Origin: Ursus arctos
Taxonomy: Eukaryota; Chordata; Mammalia; Carnivora; Ursidae
Direction: 5' to 3'
Length of the DNA stretch: 64,000 nucleotides
NCBI RefSeq assembly: GCF_023065955.2
Contig: NW_026622786.1
Coordinates: 46,486,938 to 46,550,937 of the forward strand
The position numbers were made by a program, and so were the translations under genes. This document shows, in pieces, positions 34,796 through 46,084 of the stretch. The first letter of the stretch is position 1; every line of letters begins with the position of its first letter. A model generated the notes under the pieces. That model was not told the DNA's origin. It saw only the letters and a program-made list of their open reading frames with translations, and ran no database searches.

Positions 34796-35640
34796 ACTGA
34801 CCACACCAAATGTTGGTAAGAACATAGAACAACAGGACTTCTCACTCATTGAGAGTGGGGATTCAGAATTATACAGTCACTTGGAAGAGAGTTCGGCAGT
34901 TTCTTACAAAACTAAACTTACTACACATTCCAGCAACTGTACTCCTTGGTATTTACACAAAAGAGTAAAACTTAGGTCCACACATAAACTTGCACACAGA
35001 TACTTATAGCAGCTTTATTCATAATTACTAAAAAGTTGGAAGCAAGAAAAGATGTTGTTGAGTAGATGAATGGATAAACTATGGTATCGAGACAATGGAA
35101 ATAGTATTCAATACTTAAAGAGAGAGAACTTGAGAGAAAGAGAGAGCGCCATCAAGCCATGAAAAGACATGGAAGAAACTTAAGTGTATGTTAAGTATAT
35201 ACTACAAAGTGAAAGAAGCAAATCTGAAAAGGCTACATACCATATGGTTCCAATTATATGACATTCTCAGAAAAGGCAAAATTATAGAGATATAAAAAAA
35301 TCAGTGGTTGTCAGGTGTTTGGGGGAGGGAAAGGATGAATTGGCACAACATCCAGGATTTTGAGGGCAGTGAAAAAAATTCTGCATGATATATTTGGCAA
35401 AACCTATAGAATGTATAACACCAAAAGTGAACCTTCATGTAATTTATGGACTCTGGGTGATTCTAATGTGTCAATGTAGATTCATAAATTGTAACAAATA
35501 TACCAATCTGATAGGGAGTGTTTATAATGGGCGAGGCTATGCATGCAGGGGGCAGAGAGTAAATGGGATATTTCTATACTTTGTGCTCAATTTGCGCTAA
35601 AACCATTCTAAAAGTCTTAATAAAAATTATTTTTGAAAAC
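34796..35640 (+). mobile_element. Old L1 3' end (L1M type)
   Basis: ORF2 C-terminal DNA ('ttggtatttacacaaaagag', 'agcagctttattcataatta', 'gaatggataaactatgg', 'aagccatgaaaagacatgg') is followed by the 3' UTR ('gatcagtgg'-like, 'gtgaaccttcatgtaa', 'ctgtgg..gggtgattctaatgtgtcaatg', 'gcgaggctatgcatgcaggggg'), ending 'agtcttaataaaaatt'. Many stops; no activity expected. It is inserted in an older repeat. Confidence 0.85.
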
Positions 35641-36110
35641 ATAAAAACCTAGTTAAGGTATGTGTAGGAAGGGGGAACAAGAGAAAGTGCTATCATAGAA
35701 TGGATAGGGAAGACCTCTCTAAGAAGTTGATATTTGAATAGATACTGGAATAAAGAGGAATCTTTGGGTGTGTGTGAGGGATAAGCTTTACAAGCAGAGG
35801 GAACTGCAAGTATGGATGCCTAGAGATAGCGAAAAGTTTGGAGGAATATTAAGAAGTTCAGTATGGCTGGAGTGTAGTGAACGATGAAGAGAAACATAGG
35901 AGTTGAGGTTGGAAACATAGGAATGGCAGCAGGAAAGACCTTTCAGGCTCTCATGAGGAATCTGAATTTTCATCTAAGTGTGAGAAGGTAATTTGAGAGC
36001 TTTGCATAGGGGAGTAACTTGGTTTACTTCTGTGTTAAAAGGCTCTCGCTAGCTTCTGCATGGAAAATAAGTAATGACAGTTTGGAAAAGGGTTATAACA
36101 ATGAATCCTT
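35641..36110 (+). mobile_element. Ancient mammalian-wide repeat, second half
   Basis: 'ggaagacctctctaagaagttgatatttgaatag', 'aagcagagggaactgcaagt', 'gaagttcagtatggctggag' and 'ggggagtaacttggtttac' are the characteristic middle of the same family as 34610-34795. Confidence 0.6.
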
Positions 36111-36384
36111 TGAAACATGTTTGAAATGAGTGTTGGCAGAAATGCTGTGCGATAGAAATGGAAAAGCCAGATGACCTGAAGGTTTTTAATCTAATATTAA
36201 TTGCCCAAACAAAATTTTGACATTTTCAAATGAGGGTTTTATTTGTCTCAAATAAATTGACTAAAACTGACATAAGTGAATATTACATCTTGAATGTGAG
36301 GTATACCTGAGGCAGTTCTCTTGAGCCACTTGTAAGCCCAATTCTATTTCAGGATGGTCAGCCTCAGAGTCATTCTATTTCCAA

Positions 36385-36775
36385 GGTTTTAAAGACCCCA
36401 TTAATCCTAATATCTCCCAAATGTATGTTTATAACTGATTTTTCTTCTAAGCTTCAAAATCTAATTCTGTTTGGAATCGTCTGAGGTATCTCAAAATTAT
36501 AACGACCAAAAATGAACTGTTGGTGTTCTACTACAGACATGTTCTCCTGAGGCTCACCTTTCTCAATAAAGGTCATTTTCCTCTCCCTAATACACTGGAA
36601 GTCCTTCCTGATATCTTTCTTCCACATTAACAAACTGATCCCTCATAAGAGGCATGACCAAGTTCTGTTGATTTTATTTCTAAAATATATTTCAAATCTA
36701 ACCATTTCTCTGTAGACCTGTTGCCAGTGACCTACTCAGAACCATCATCTTCCTATATCTAGATTGTCTGTCTGC
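36385..36775 (+). mobile_element. L2 LINE, ORF2 C-terminal region
   Basis: 'ggtatctcaaaattataacg', 'ttgattttatttctaaaatatatttcaaatctaaccatttctc' and 'ccatcatcttcc' are collinear with the L2 sequence upstream of its 3' end. Diverged, no open frame. Confidence 0.6.
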
Positions 36776-38115
36776 TCCGCAGGATACTGTATATGGAATT
36801 TTAAGAAGTTAGACCACTATGCAAAGAAAAAAAGTAATGGGTAATGTGTAGAAATGCACATAGAAACTCTCATGGAAAAAGGTAGAAATATAAGGAAATA
36901 TCTGGAAAGAGACAGGAGACTGATGCAGAGATTTTGAGTATTTGTTACTTCGTCTGAGGAGATTTGGGTTGTATGTTGAAGGGCAAGAAGGAATATGCCG
37001 GTAGAGTTTGAAAATTCAGCTGTGAGAGGGAATAATTGATGGATCAATGTCCCTGAGATGGAAGAGAGGAAAAGATGCAGATTACGGCTGGAGCACTTGC
37101 TTTAGAGGGGAAAAACAACTCTTCCACCAAAGTTGAAAAAAAAAATTAGTAAGATCGGGACATATCTAGATGATTTATAGCCCCTTGATATTGATAACAT
37201 CCAAGGTACAAAAGTACATTTTGATTAAATTCAGAAAGAAAGGAGTGCATAATTGGAAATGTCTTTCTTCATTTTATGTGTACAGAAATGTACTAGAGCC
37301 TAAAACAAAACAATTCATGTATCCGCATGACTTAGAAACTTACAGTTAATTTATTATGAAGAAAATATGCAGACGGGAGTTTCTAGTGGTCTATAAAAGG
37401 TGACTACATTAATAAGTTACATTAGCATAGATGACTCAGCCTTAAAGGATCTTTTTTATGGAAGAGATACTTATCATATTGCTCACTGACTGCATAATAG
37501 AATTTAAATGAATTAGGCCTCAGCTGTTATCTTCATTTCACAAAAAAAGCATGATATTACAGCAGAAAGGGATAAATTATATTTAAATAACTAGAAGTTC
37601 TTAATACGGCCAAAATTATGCAAATTCTACCAACCATCAATTTTCTAGGAATTTTTTAGTCTTCATGCTAATTCACGAAAATCAAGCACAATGTATTTGC
37701 AGCTGGTGCAATTTCCCACCAATCTTTCACAAGGAGAATTAGTTAAGAAATGTACTTGAATTACAGAAAAATATGACTCATTGAACCAGGTAGTGCCATG
37801 CTGACATGGTTCCTTTAAGAAAATGATAAAACAGTTGACAAATTTCAAGACTATCTTGGGAAAATTAGCTCCTTGCTATCTCAATACACTATATTCTTTA
37901 TGATCAGTATCACAGACATTTGAGAAAGGAAATGTGCATGTAAGCTACCAAAAAACATTGTCTTTGCAGTCCTACAGCCCAGAGTTTCAATGTCAGTGAT
38001 GTTTCTTTTGATCTGGACAAGGCCTTCACTATCTCTGAATCTTACATAAAATGGTAATGACAATAATATCTATAAGAAACATTGGGAAACTTTTAAGGAT
38101 ATTTGTTTCATCTTC
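36776..38115. other. Unassigned AT-rich stretch
   Basis: Short minus frames occur (36817-37047, 37663-37848, 37881-38063) without domains. No repeat family is recognised. Confidence 0.45.
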
Positions 38116-38132
38116 TTTTTTTTTTTTTTTTT
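38116..38132. repeat. T17 homopolymer
   Basis: An uninterrupted T run. Confidence 0.95.
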
Positions 38133-39689
38133 GTAGATGACAGAGATTTACACATGTTTGAGTGATTGTAGCAAGAATAGTAGACTAAGGGAAGGTAAAG
38201 ATTAAGGAGAAAGATTATATATCCCAGTATAAAATCTAAGAGAAATCAGGAAAAGATATAATTGAGAGCACAGATAAGAAAAGGAGATGATACAAAACAT
38301 CCAGGAATATGTTGACTAAATAATGATAGATTTTATTAAAAAACAAGGTTGGTTAAACAGTGACACTGTACGATAATTCAACTGGTTCTCCAAAGGCCTA
38401 CAGATTTGCTATTTTTATCGCTAATCACTGATTTAATTCTTCTGTCCCTTTACCATATCTGTAAGTTTTCAGCAGTTCAAAACCAGTAGTGACAAATTTA
38501 CTACCTCATTTCCTTTCTCCACAAATATGTTGTTTTATGAATATATCACCTATGTAATACTTGAATTAATTTTCTAGGTAGAATGCAAAGATCTGTATAC
38601 ATTTTCTGAATTCTCATGTGCCCACAGAACAAATGTGAAATGATACGTCTGCCACACACCAGCCAATAGCTTGGCCAAATCTGGTAAGCCTCCACTATGG
38701 ATTTGACAGAATGTTATCTAAGATAGGCTTCTAATAAAAAATCATGCTAAGAAACAAATCTACTCATAACGAGATATGAATATATGTTTATGATATCCCT
38801 AATTCTCTGTTTCTGATCAAGCAATAGGAAGTAATGTTTCTGGTAAGAAGCATGAAATAATTAATAGTTTAACATTTAAAGAACATCACCAATGTTCAAG
38901 CATTGAAATAATAACAAAGCTACAAGGAACAACAAAACCAAACAAATCACAGAGGACATTAAATAGAGTGCTGGAAAAATTGGAACAGAAAACAAAAATC
39001 CTACTGATCTCTCCCCTTTACCATAAAGGGGGAAAAAAACTTTTACAAGTTTATCTGACATCCAGATTCTTAACTTCTAGATTCCAAGGACAATGACACT
39101 TTAATAAGAAACTGTAGAAACTCTTTATATCTAACCATATTACAAAGTGGCTAGATCATCCTCCAAATATCCCATTCTTATGTTATAACAGATGTACTGG
39201 GTATTCTTACACAGCTGGAGTGTGTGAGTAAATTGGTATATTTCTAGGAGATATTTTTAAATATCAATTATAAAAACATGTTTGTCAAAATATAATCATA
39301 ATTCTTATAGAAAATTAAGATTTTACTCAAAGATTTGGCTAGGACAATGTTTATCATAGTATAATTTAATAAAGGGAATGCTGAAAATAAGTGTTCAAAA
39401 TAATGTATTTGCTAACTAAATGATAGAACATTTAGTCAATGAAGCATTTACTAGAGTCATTTAAAAAGGTGTCATTATACCATTTCTTTTGGCATGGAAA
39501 TTTTTCAAAATATGTAATTAAATGAAAATGAAAAATTACCAAAAGTATATTTAAAAGTATTATATCTTGCATAAAGGAAGTGTATAGGCATAAATGAATT
39601 GTTACATTTAGAACAAATAATAATAGTTAATAATAGCAATAATAACAGTTAATACAAAAGCTACATCTTCTCATTTTTATCTTTGCACA
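38133..39689. other. Unassigned AT-rich stretch
   Basis: No gene or named repeat is recognised. Confidence 0.45.
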
Positions 39690-39845
39690 AAAAAATGCTG
39701 ATTATCATTTCCATTGTGCAGATGATAAAAGTGAGCATTAGTTTAGTAAGACAAATTGATCAAGAGTAATGGAGCTTATAAGCTGTTGGGCAGGTGTTAG
39801 ATCCAGACTTCTGACTCCAAACAACAACTCTACATCTCTTCTATA
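39690..39845 (-). mobile_element. MIR SINE, antisense
   Basis: 'atttccattgtgcagatgataaaagtgag', 'aatggagcttataagctgttgggcagg' and 'agatccagacttctgactcc' follow the antisense MIR order. Confidence 0.6.
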
Positions 39846-40000
39846 AATTAATAACATTTTAATAGTGGGTATTTTTGGAAGTTTTTTGATGTTTATTATC
39901 TTTGTTTTGCTTATTAATGCTACCTAATTTTCTTTAGCATCCATATTTTACTTCTGAGGAATAAAAACATACACTAGTGATCAATAAGAAAATAATCAAA

Positions 40001-40093
40001 GGCTGCATGCTCAGTGGAGCATGTGGCTCTTGATCTTGGGTTGATGAGTTCAAGCCCCACTTTGGGCACAGAGCTTACTTTAAAAAATAAAAT
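40001..40093 (+). mobile_element. Short-type tRNA-derived CAN-SINE
   Basis: 'atgctcagtggagcatgtggctcttgatcttgggttgatgagttcaagccccactttgggcacagagcttactttaaa' is the compact carnivore SINE, sense orientation. The GTTCAAG box-B-like word of the parental tRNA is still visible ('gagttcaagcc'). Not a functional tRNA. Confidence 0.82.
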
Positions 40094-40552
40094 AAAAGAG
40101 CAATAATATTACCATATGTAAATAATATGCTGATCGATGATGTGTGAGATAGACGTACTTCCAGGGGTGTATGTGTGTAACATCTAAAAAGAGACATAAG
40201 GTTGATATGTATACATACACCCATATTATATCTGAAACTATTTATCTTTAACAATATAATCTCATTGTCAGCCCCAAGCATGGTAAAGGAAATGATATTT
40301 TGAATTTTGAATATTATTTGTCTGAGTCTAAATCTAAGCATGTCTTTCATAGTTCCTTTTCATGCTTAGGATAATGCAAGTCACACATCATTACTATAGA
40401 ATATCATTCACGATTCACAATTACGGGGAACTTTGTTGAACTTCTGTGTAAAACATTTCAAAGTAATTGCACCTATGGCTTTGATGACTTCTGCTACCTT
40501 TACAAAAATGATTGTGTATATTGGACTATTCTTGCTGGGTGCAGTACACGTG
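40094..40552. other. Unassigned stretch
   Basis: No gene. The minus frame at 40075-40350 has no domain. Confidence 0.4.

Positions 40553-40580
<28 letters not shown>
40553..40580. repeat. (CA)n microsatellite
   Basis: Fourteen CA units. The opposed frames at 40408-40702 read it as Val-Cys or Thr-His repeats. Confidence 0.95.
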
Positions 40581-40584
<4 letters not shown>

Positions 40585-41484
40585 CACACCATCTCTGACT
40601 GACTGCTTCAATGAAAACAGTGTAATTCGAGCTAAAAAAAGGAACCTTGTCCTTGAGTTTATTACCTTTATTCCTCAGCAAATTCTCTATATGTCTCTAT
40701 AATTGGGGTTTAATTTTCATTTAGAATCATAAAGGAATGACCCAGACAAATAATTATCTTGCCTTAACCTTAACATGTGGGATTTTTTTATATCCCTCTG
40801 TTTATAAAAGAGCAAAATGGTAGAAATAACCATTACCAGGAGTTTGAAAAAAAAATGTGTGACCTGCTGTGGCTTTCATTGGAAATTAGTTTTTGATGCG
40901 TATTTTTTAATTTGATAGACTGACTGACATTTTTCTCATCTTTACTACATGGATCAGTAACTCCCACTACTTGGCCAAGAGGTTAATTAGAAATAGATAG
41001 TAATAACCCAAAACATACCAAGAGGATTTGTCCTCCTTCTCCTCATTCAAACTAATAATTTGGAGCATCTATCAAGTACCTTTTAGAAAGAAAATAAGCG
41101 ATGCAGAAGGGCTAAGAAGCTATGTTAGCTATGTCCACTGTGTCTTACGTATTGCCAAAGACAAACACCAACGGTCCCATACCTGACAGTCACCGGTTTC
41201 TCTATCTCAAATGTGCATTTAATCAGTCACTTGCTCTATATAGCAATGACAATATCACCTTTTGTCTTTTTTATGTGGCTAAATATTCAAATGAAAATGT
41301 AATTTAAAGGCACTGTTTTGACATAATACACACATTCATATGTATGCATATTTAAACATATATAGTATGTTATATCATATTAAGTTACATATGACTATAT
41401 ATATTAGAACCTATACTAAAGTATTATTCTGACCTGGGCTGATCAAAGGAACTCAGTTTCAAAAAATATGACACATGGCCTAAA
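40581..41484. other. Unassigned AT-rich stretch
   Basis: No gene or named repeat is recognised. Confidence 0.4.
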
Positions 41485-41850
41485 CCCAAAACATGGACAA
41501 TACCACATGGTAGCAACAAGCACTCTCTCATTCACTGCTGAGAAATGCAAAATAGTACAGTTACTTTGGAAGATAGCTCAGCAGTTTCTTGCAAAGCTAA
41601 ACATCCCCTTACATAATAATCCAGAAATTTCACTTCTTGGTTATTTACCCCAAAATGCTGAAAACTTATATCTACAAAAAAACCCTGCACATGAATGTTT
41701 ATTGCAGCTTTGTTAGTAATTGTCAAAAACTGATAGTGGGGGAGGCTGTGCATATTTGGAGGCAGGAGATACATGGGAAATCTCTGTACCTTCTACTTAA
41801 TTCTGCTGTGAACCTAAAACTGCTCTAGAAAAACAAAGCATAAAAAAAGT
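41485..41850 (+). mobile_element. Old L1 3' end with internal deletion
   Basis: This is the same L1 type as 34796-35640. Shared milestones are 'cagttactttggaagatagctcagcagtttcttgcaaa', 'acttcttggttatttacccc' and 'atgtttattgcagctttgttagtaattgtc'. It then jumps at about 41730 directly to the 3' UTR words 'gatagtgggggaggctgtgca', skipping about 450 bp present in the other copy. The frame at 41468-41716 is a remnant of ORF2 without function. Confidence 0.8.
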
Positions 41851-43942
41851 GACACCTACGACTTTGATTTATCTGTCTTAGAGAACATGGTGGTAGGAAA
41901 CCAATGAAGTAACATGAGGCCTAGGGCCTAGAATGTTGACTATTATCATAGATCTTAGGTTTCCCTAAAGAATTCCAAATTATTTCACCATATTTGCCAA
42001 CTTTCCGAAACACTCCTTCAAAATCTAGACAATGCAACTTTTCTGAAAAGTTGAAAACAAATGTGTCAACGTCCAGCCATTCTAGTTCCATCCTTATTTT
42101 AGGACAGCTTGCAATTTTGCGTTTTCATTGTGCCATAAGCTACATGACTCCTGGGATGGTTGCTCTTACAAGAACTAGAAAAAAGTGGGTTTTTTTGTTT
42201 TTTGTTTTGTGATACTTATATTTTAGGGAATGTAACTTTCCCAGGGGGAATTTGCTTTCTAGGGAACTTTAGGGACACCCCAGCTCTCTCTGTACTTCTA
42301 TTTTTCAGATTGCATTTGAAAAACAGATAATAAAGACATTGCCTCAAAGCTTAGAGTGTTGATAAATACAACCCTCCCCAAGGTGGAATTGTACTTAATG
42401 GGTCACTTTCATTAGAATCCCAAAGACCTGCTGCAGCTGGCCCTTCCTTGTCCTTTTCTACCACTCAGAAAACATTCATAAGACATCTTTGCTAATGCTG
42501 ACCATTCTGCTTTGTGTATTGAGATCCTAAAGCGTGCTAATTACCCTGGCTGGAATTCAAAATCTGATCTACTTTGCCAGGAATAAGACAGTGGGCCCTA
42601 GGATGCATGGAGGAAAAAAGCTAGCCTTCAGCTTGTTAAGCCACCATGCTGGCCACTTCATCATAGAAGTCTTTATGTCCCTAGAAGCCAGGAAAGATTT
42701 ATGGGACTGCTTGCAAATTAAAAGAGATGCTGAATAGGCAAGAGCATCACTGCCTTCAACTCACTGTAAGCAGTGTTGGGAGAATTAGTTGTTGACTAGA
42801 CTGGGAAGTTGCAACAAAAAATTCAATAGTCTATCATGGCCATGTACCTGCAAGAAATAAATATAAATATAAAATCATGAGTATAAATATACCTTTGTTT
42901 AATACTTATCAAACTTTCAGAACTACAATGATAATTTTGGTGCACTCACCAATTTTTGAAACAATAAATATTTTTCAAATTGTAAGCATTTCTAATCGCT
43001 TGGTTTCAAGATGGAAATGCCATATGCCCAAAAATGCTCCAAGGTACTGGCTCGATCATTTTGCAAATCTTTTATTAAATGTGAGAAAACATTTGGATCC
43101 CTATTCTTTTCCCTCATGCACGTGATTAACCAAGTTAATTTGTAAAGTTGAAACTTTCCTTTTTGTCTTACTTCTGCAACATGTCCATAGCCAAATCCTT
43201 GCTGCAATTGTCAAAAACAAAATTCTAATAAACCTCACTTTAGGTCTTCATTCAGTATAATTCATGTTAACAAGATTCAATGACTATTGCAAATGATCAT
43301 TTTTCTTGTTATTTGAAATCTACTCACTAATTTGGCAAAAGGTTTGCCCACATCTGATTTACTTAATATCCGAATAAAATTAGATAAAATGAAGAGAATT
43401 ATATATCAGCAAAATGTTTAATTTAGGTCCATGAGGCTGGTGATTCAGGCTTTCCAAGAGAGCTGGCTGCTGGGGCTTGGCTCAGAGACAGCCACCAACC
43501 CCACTCTCTTTCCTCCTCTTTTCATCATGCTTTGGGATAAACTCCCCCTCTTTCACTCAGAGCTTTGACCTTGCCATGGGTTTCTACTTGTTTTTTCCTT
43601 CTGGGCCATTTTTACTGCATTATTTTATTATTTTTTTTTATAAACAGCTTCAAGTCATAATATAGAAATACTTGTTGAACGCCTAGTATTTTGTCAATAT
43701 TGAGTATATGGAGCTTGGCCAGGATTGGGAAGGGGTGGGTATACATGTAAAGGAATATAGCAAAAATGTGTACTCTATTATCAAAAACATACAATTTGGC
43801 AGGAGAGAAAATATATAAAGAAAACAATGGCAATGCAACAAAGGCTCTTTTCAAGTGCTGAATTATATCATGCAGTATGAGAGTTTCAAAAAGTCTAAGA
43901 AAATACTTAGTCATATACCAATGTTAAGAGTTAGTTGGACAG
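41851..43942. other. Unassigned stretch
   Basis: No gene is supported. Scattered L2/MIR-like words occur (for example near 43660-43700), but no extended match. Several short frames on both strands lack domains. Confidence 0.4.
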
Positions 43943-44490
43943 TGAGGTAGTCAGGATGAGGGTCCCCAAAAAGAAAAAATGGAGTCAAGCCAGCTAAGGA
44001 AAAACAGTACTATCATCCTGTTTTGCAGCTTAGAGAGGACCCCACTAGTATTCTGCTTTGCAGCCTTTGCAGAAATGACTTCTGCAAAATGTCCTAAAAT
44101 AAGGCGATTAACCACAAAGCATTTGTCAAAATCACAGGCAAGGCGCAGTTAAGACATAAGCCCCCAGACGTCAGTAAAAAAGATCATCAGCATGTTGACA
44201 TTAACCTAATAGGTAGACAGATATATGAACAAAGCCATGATTGGCACGACTCAGCACACCCTGATTGCTTAAGATAGTTCTGATACTTCTGCAAAAGAGC
44301 TCATAAAAACCCCTAAACTTAGAAACTCCAGGGGCAACCCTCTTGGTCCCCCTCCTTTCCGGAAGCTTTATACAATTGTTCAATCAACTGTGCTTTGCTG
44401 TCAAACCACTCTTCATCTGGTCTACCTCTTCATTCTTTGAAGTGGCATGGCCAAGAACCAAGGACTAAAGGCAGAGAAGATCCTGCAACA
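43943..44490 (+). mobile_element. Probable class I (ERV1-like) solo LTR
   Basis: It starts 'tgaggtagtcaggatgag' and ends 'gatcctgcaaca', so it is bounded by TG and CA. A TATA-like 'cataaaaacccc' lies near 44305, a C-rich 'ggtccccctcctttcc' near 44345, then 'ctgtgctttgctg' and 'cttcattctttgaagtggc', the usual R/U5 style of gamma-like LTRs. No internal gag/pol/env sequence follows. Exact ends and a target duplication could not be fixed. Confidence 0.65.
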
Positions 44491-44689
44491 CCTACAGTCT
44501 AATATAGAATCAAATTTAGAAGATAATAGATTTATGATCAGTGCTAATGGATTTGAAACAAAATCTCATGAAAATCCACTAACTAATTCTTAAGTCACAC
44601 TAAAACAATAAATATGACATGGAAGTTTTCAGTAACTTGAAAGTTTCTGAAAAGTAAGTGTAAGCCTAAGAAGAAAAAAATATCCATGA

Positions 44690-45085
44690 ATTAGACTGCA
44701 AAAAGACTGACTTCCATTTCTCTCTCACTCATGCTCACATTCTGGTTCTCCCTTACTCTTTCTTGGAACCCACACTCTGGAGAAAGCAAAATATCATTTT
44801 GAGGGCTTTCCTAGAGAGAAGGCCACATTTTATAGAACTTCGGTCTCCAGGTAACATCTAGTGAGGACCTAAAGCCTTCTAACAGCCATACGAATGATCC
44901 TGGAAGCATACTCTCCCCAGAAGAAATTTAAGATTACTGTAGCCTCATCTAACACCTTGATTACAGCCTTGTAAGAGATCCTGAGCCAAAGGCATTCAAT
45001 TAAGCTGTTTAGTCAAAGATGCTAATTTATGGACTCACTTCACTGCTTAGCTCTATCTTCTCTTTTACTCTGTCATAAAAATTCA
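44690..45085 (+). mobile_element. MLT1-type (ERVL-MaLR) solo LTR
   Basis: In order: 'tctctctcactcatgctc', 'cttggaacccacactctggagaaagc', 'aacagccatacgaatgatcctggaagc', 'cagaagaaatttaagattactgtagcc', 'acaccttgattacagccttgtaagagatcctgagccaaaggc', all MLT1 milestones. Old, with the far 3' part degraded. Confidence 0.8.
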
Positions 45086-45216
45086 AGTTTATTCAGTTTC
45101 TATGAACTGTGATCTCAGACAATATGGTTGTATCAAATATCTTTTCTTTCTTCCCTCCCATCTCCCTCTTTGCCTTTCCTCTCTTTACTTCTCCCTTCCC
45201 TCCCCTCCCCTGCGCT

Positions 45217-45536
45217 CTCCTTTCCTTTCCTTTCCTTTCCTTTCCTTTCCTTTCCTTTCCTTTCCTTTCCTTTCTTTTCCTTTCCTTTCCTTTCCTTTCC
45301 TTTCCTTCCTTTCCTTTCCTTCCTTTCCTTTCCTTTCCTTTCCTTCCTTTCCTTTCCTTTCCTTCCTTTCCTTTCCTTTCCTTTCCTTTCCTTTCTTTCC
45401 TTTCCTTTCCTTTCCTTCCTTTCCTTTCCTTTCCTTTCCTTTCCTTTCCTTTCCTTTCCTTTCCTTCCTTTCCTTTCCTTTCCTTTCCTTTCCTTTCCTT
45501 TCCTTTCCTTTCCTTTCCTTTCCTTCCTTTTTTTCC
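45217..45536. repeat. Long (CCTTT)n pyrimidine microsatellite/minisatellite
   Basis: About 320 bp of nearly pure TTTCC repeats with periodic CCTTCC contractions, and a C/T-rich lead-in from about 45150. Open frames of 117-170 codons on both strands (Lys/Glu/Arg-Gly on minus; Phe/Leu/Ser-Pro on plus) follow only from the repeat period and are not genes. Confidence 0.98.
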
Positions 45537-45708
45537 ATTCACAGGAAGACAAGTCCAGAACCAGAAATTCCTTCATGGATGAAAGTAGAAGTTCTTCCAA
45601 CCATTAAGGTTTAACTTCAGTCATTGGATTTTTTTTTTTTTCTAATTCATAGAAGTTTTATTTTTCTTTCATAGCGTTACCACCTTAAAAACTGTTCTTA
45701 CTATGTTT

Positions 45709-45917
45709 AAAACTGATAATATTTAGGGACGCCTGGGTCACTCAGTTGTTAAGCGGCTGCCTTCGGCCCAAGGCCTGATCCCAGGGTTCTGGGATTGAGC
45801 CCCCCATCAGGCTCCCTACTCCACTGGGAGCCTGCTTCTTCCTCTCCCACTGCCCCTGCTTGTGTTCCCTCTCTCGCTGGGTGTGTCTCTCTCTCTGTCA
45901 AATAAATAAAATAAAAT

Positions 45918-45966
<49 letters not shown>

Positions 45967-45989
45967 TTTAAGAAAACTGATAATATTTA
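45709..45989 (+). mobile_element. Young CAN-SINE with 17 bp perfect target-site duplication and (AT)n tail
   Basis: The body starts at 45726 ('gggacgcctgggtcactcag'), carries 'gcggctgccttcggccc' and 'gcttcttcctctcccactgc', and ends with 'aaataaataaaataaaatt' then an (AT)n tract at 45918-45964. Direct repeats 'aaaactgataatattta' at 45709-45725 and 45973-45989 are identical, so the insertion is recent. The tail has mutated to an AT microsatellite in place of poly(A). Confidence 0.96.
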
Positions 45990-46084
45990 AAGTTTCAAAA
46001 GTAATTAGATCAATTGAGATAATATTTGTAAAATCATATTGCTAAATGTGAAGGATTTTTCAAATATTAATAGAACATCATTTA

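Noticed and set aside
40001..40093. Functional tRNA gene
   Set aside because: The tRNA-like box remains, but the sequence is a compact CAN-SINE with an A-rich tail and no full cloverleaf. The same applies to all other SINE heads.
45093..45614. Overlapping frames of 117-170 codons on both strands
   Set aside because: All are translations of (CCTTT)n/(GGAAA)n. Period five lets every frame stay open. No non-repeat domain.
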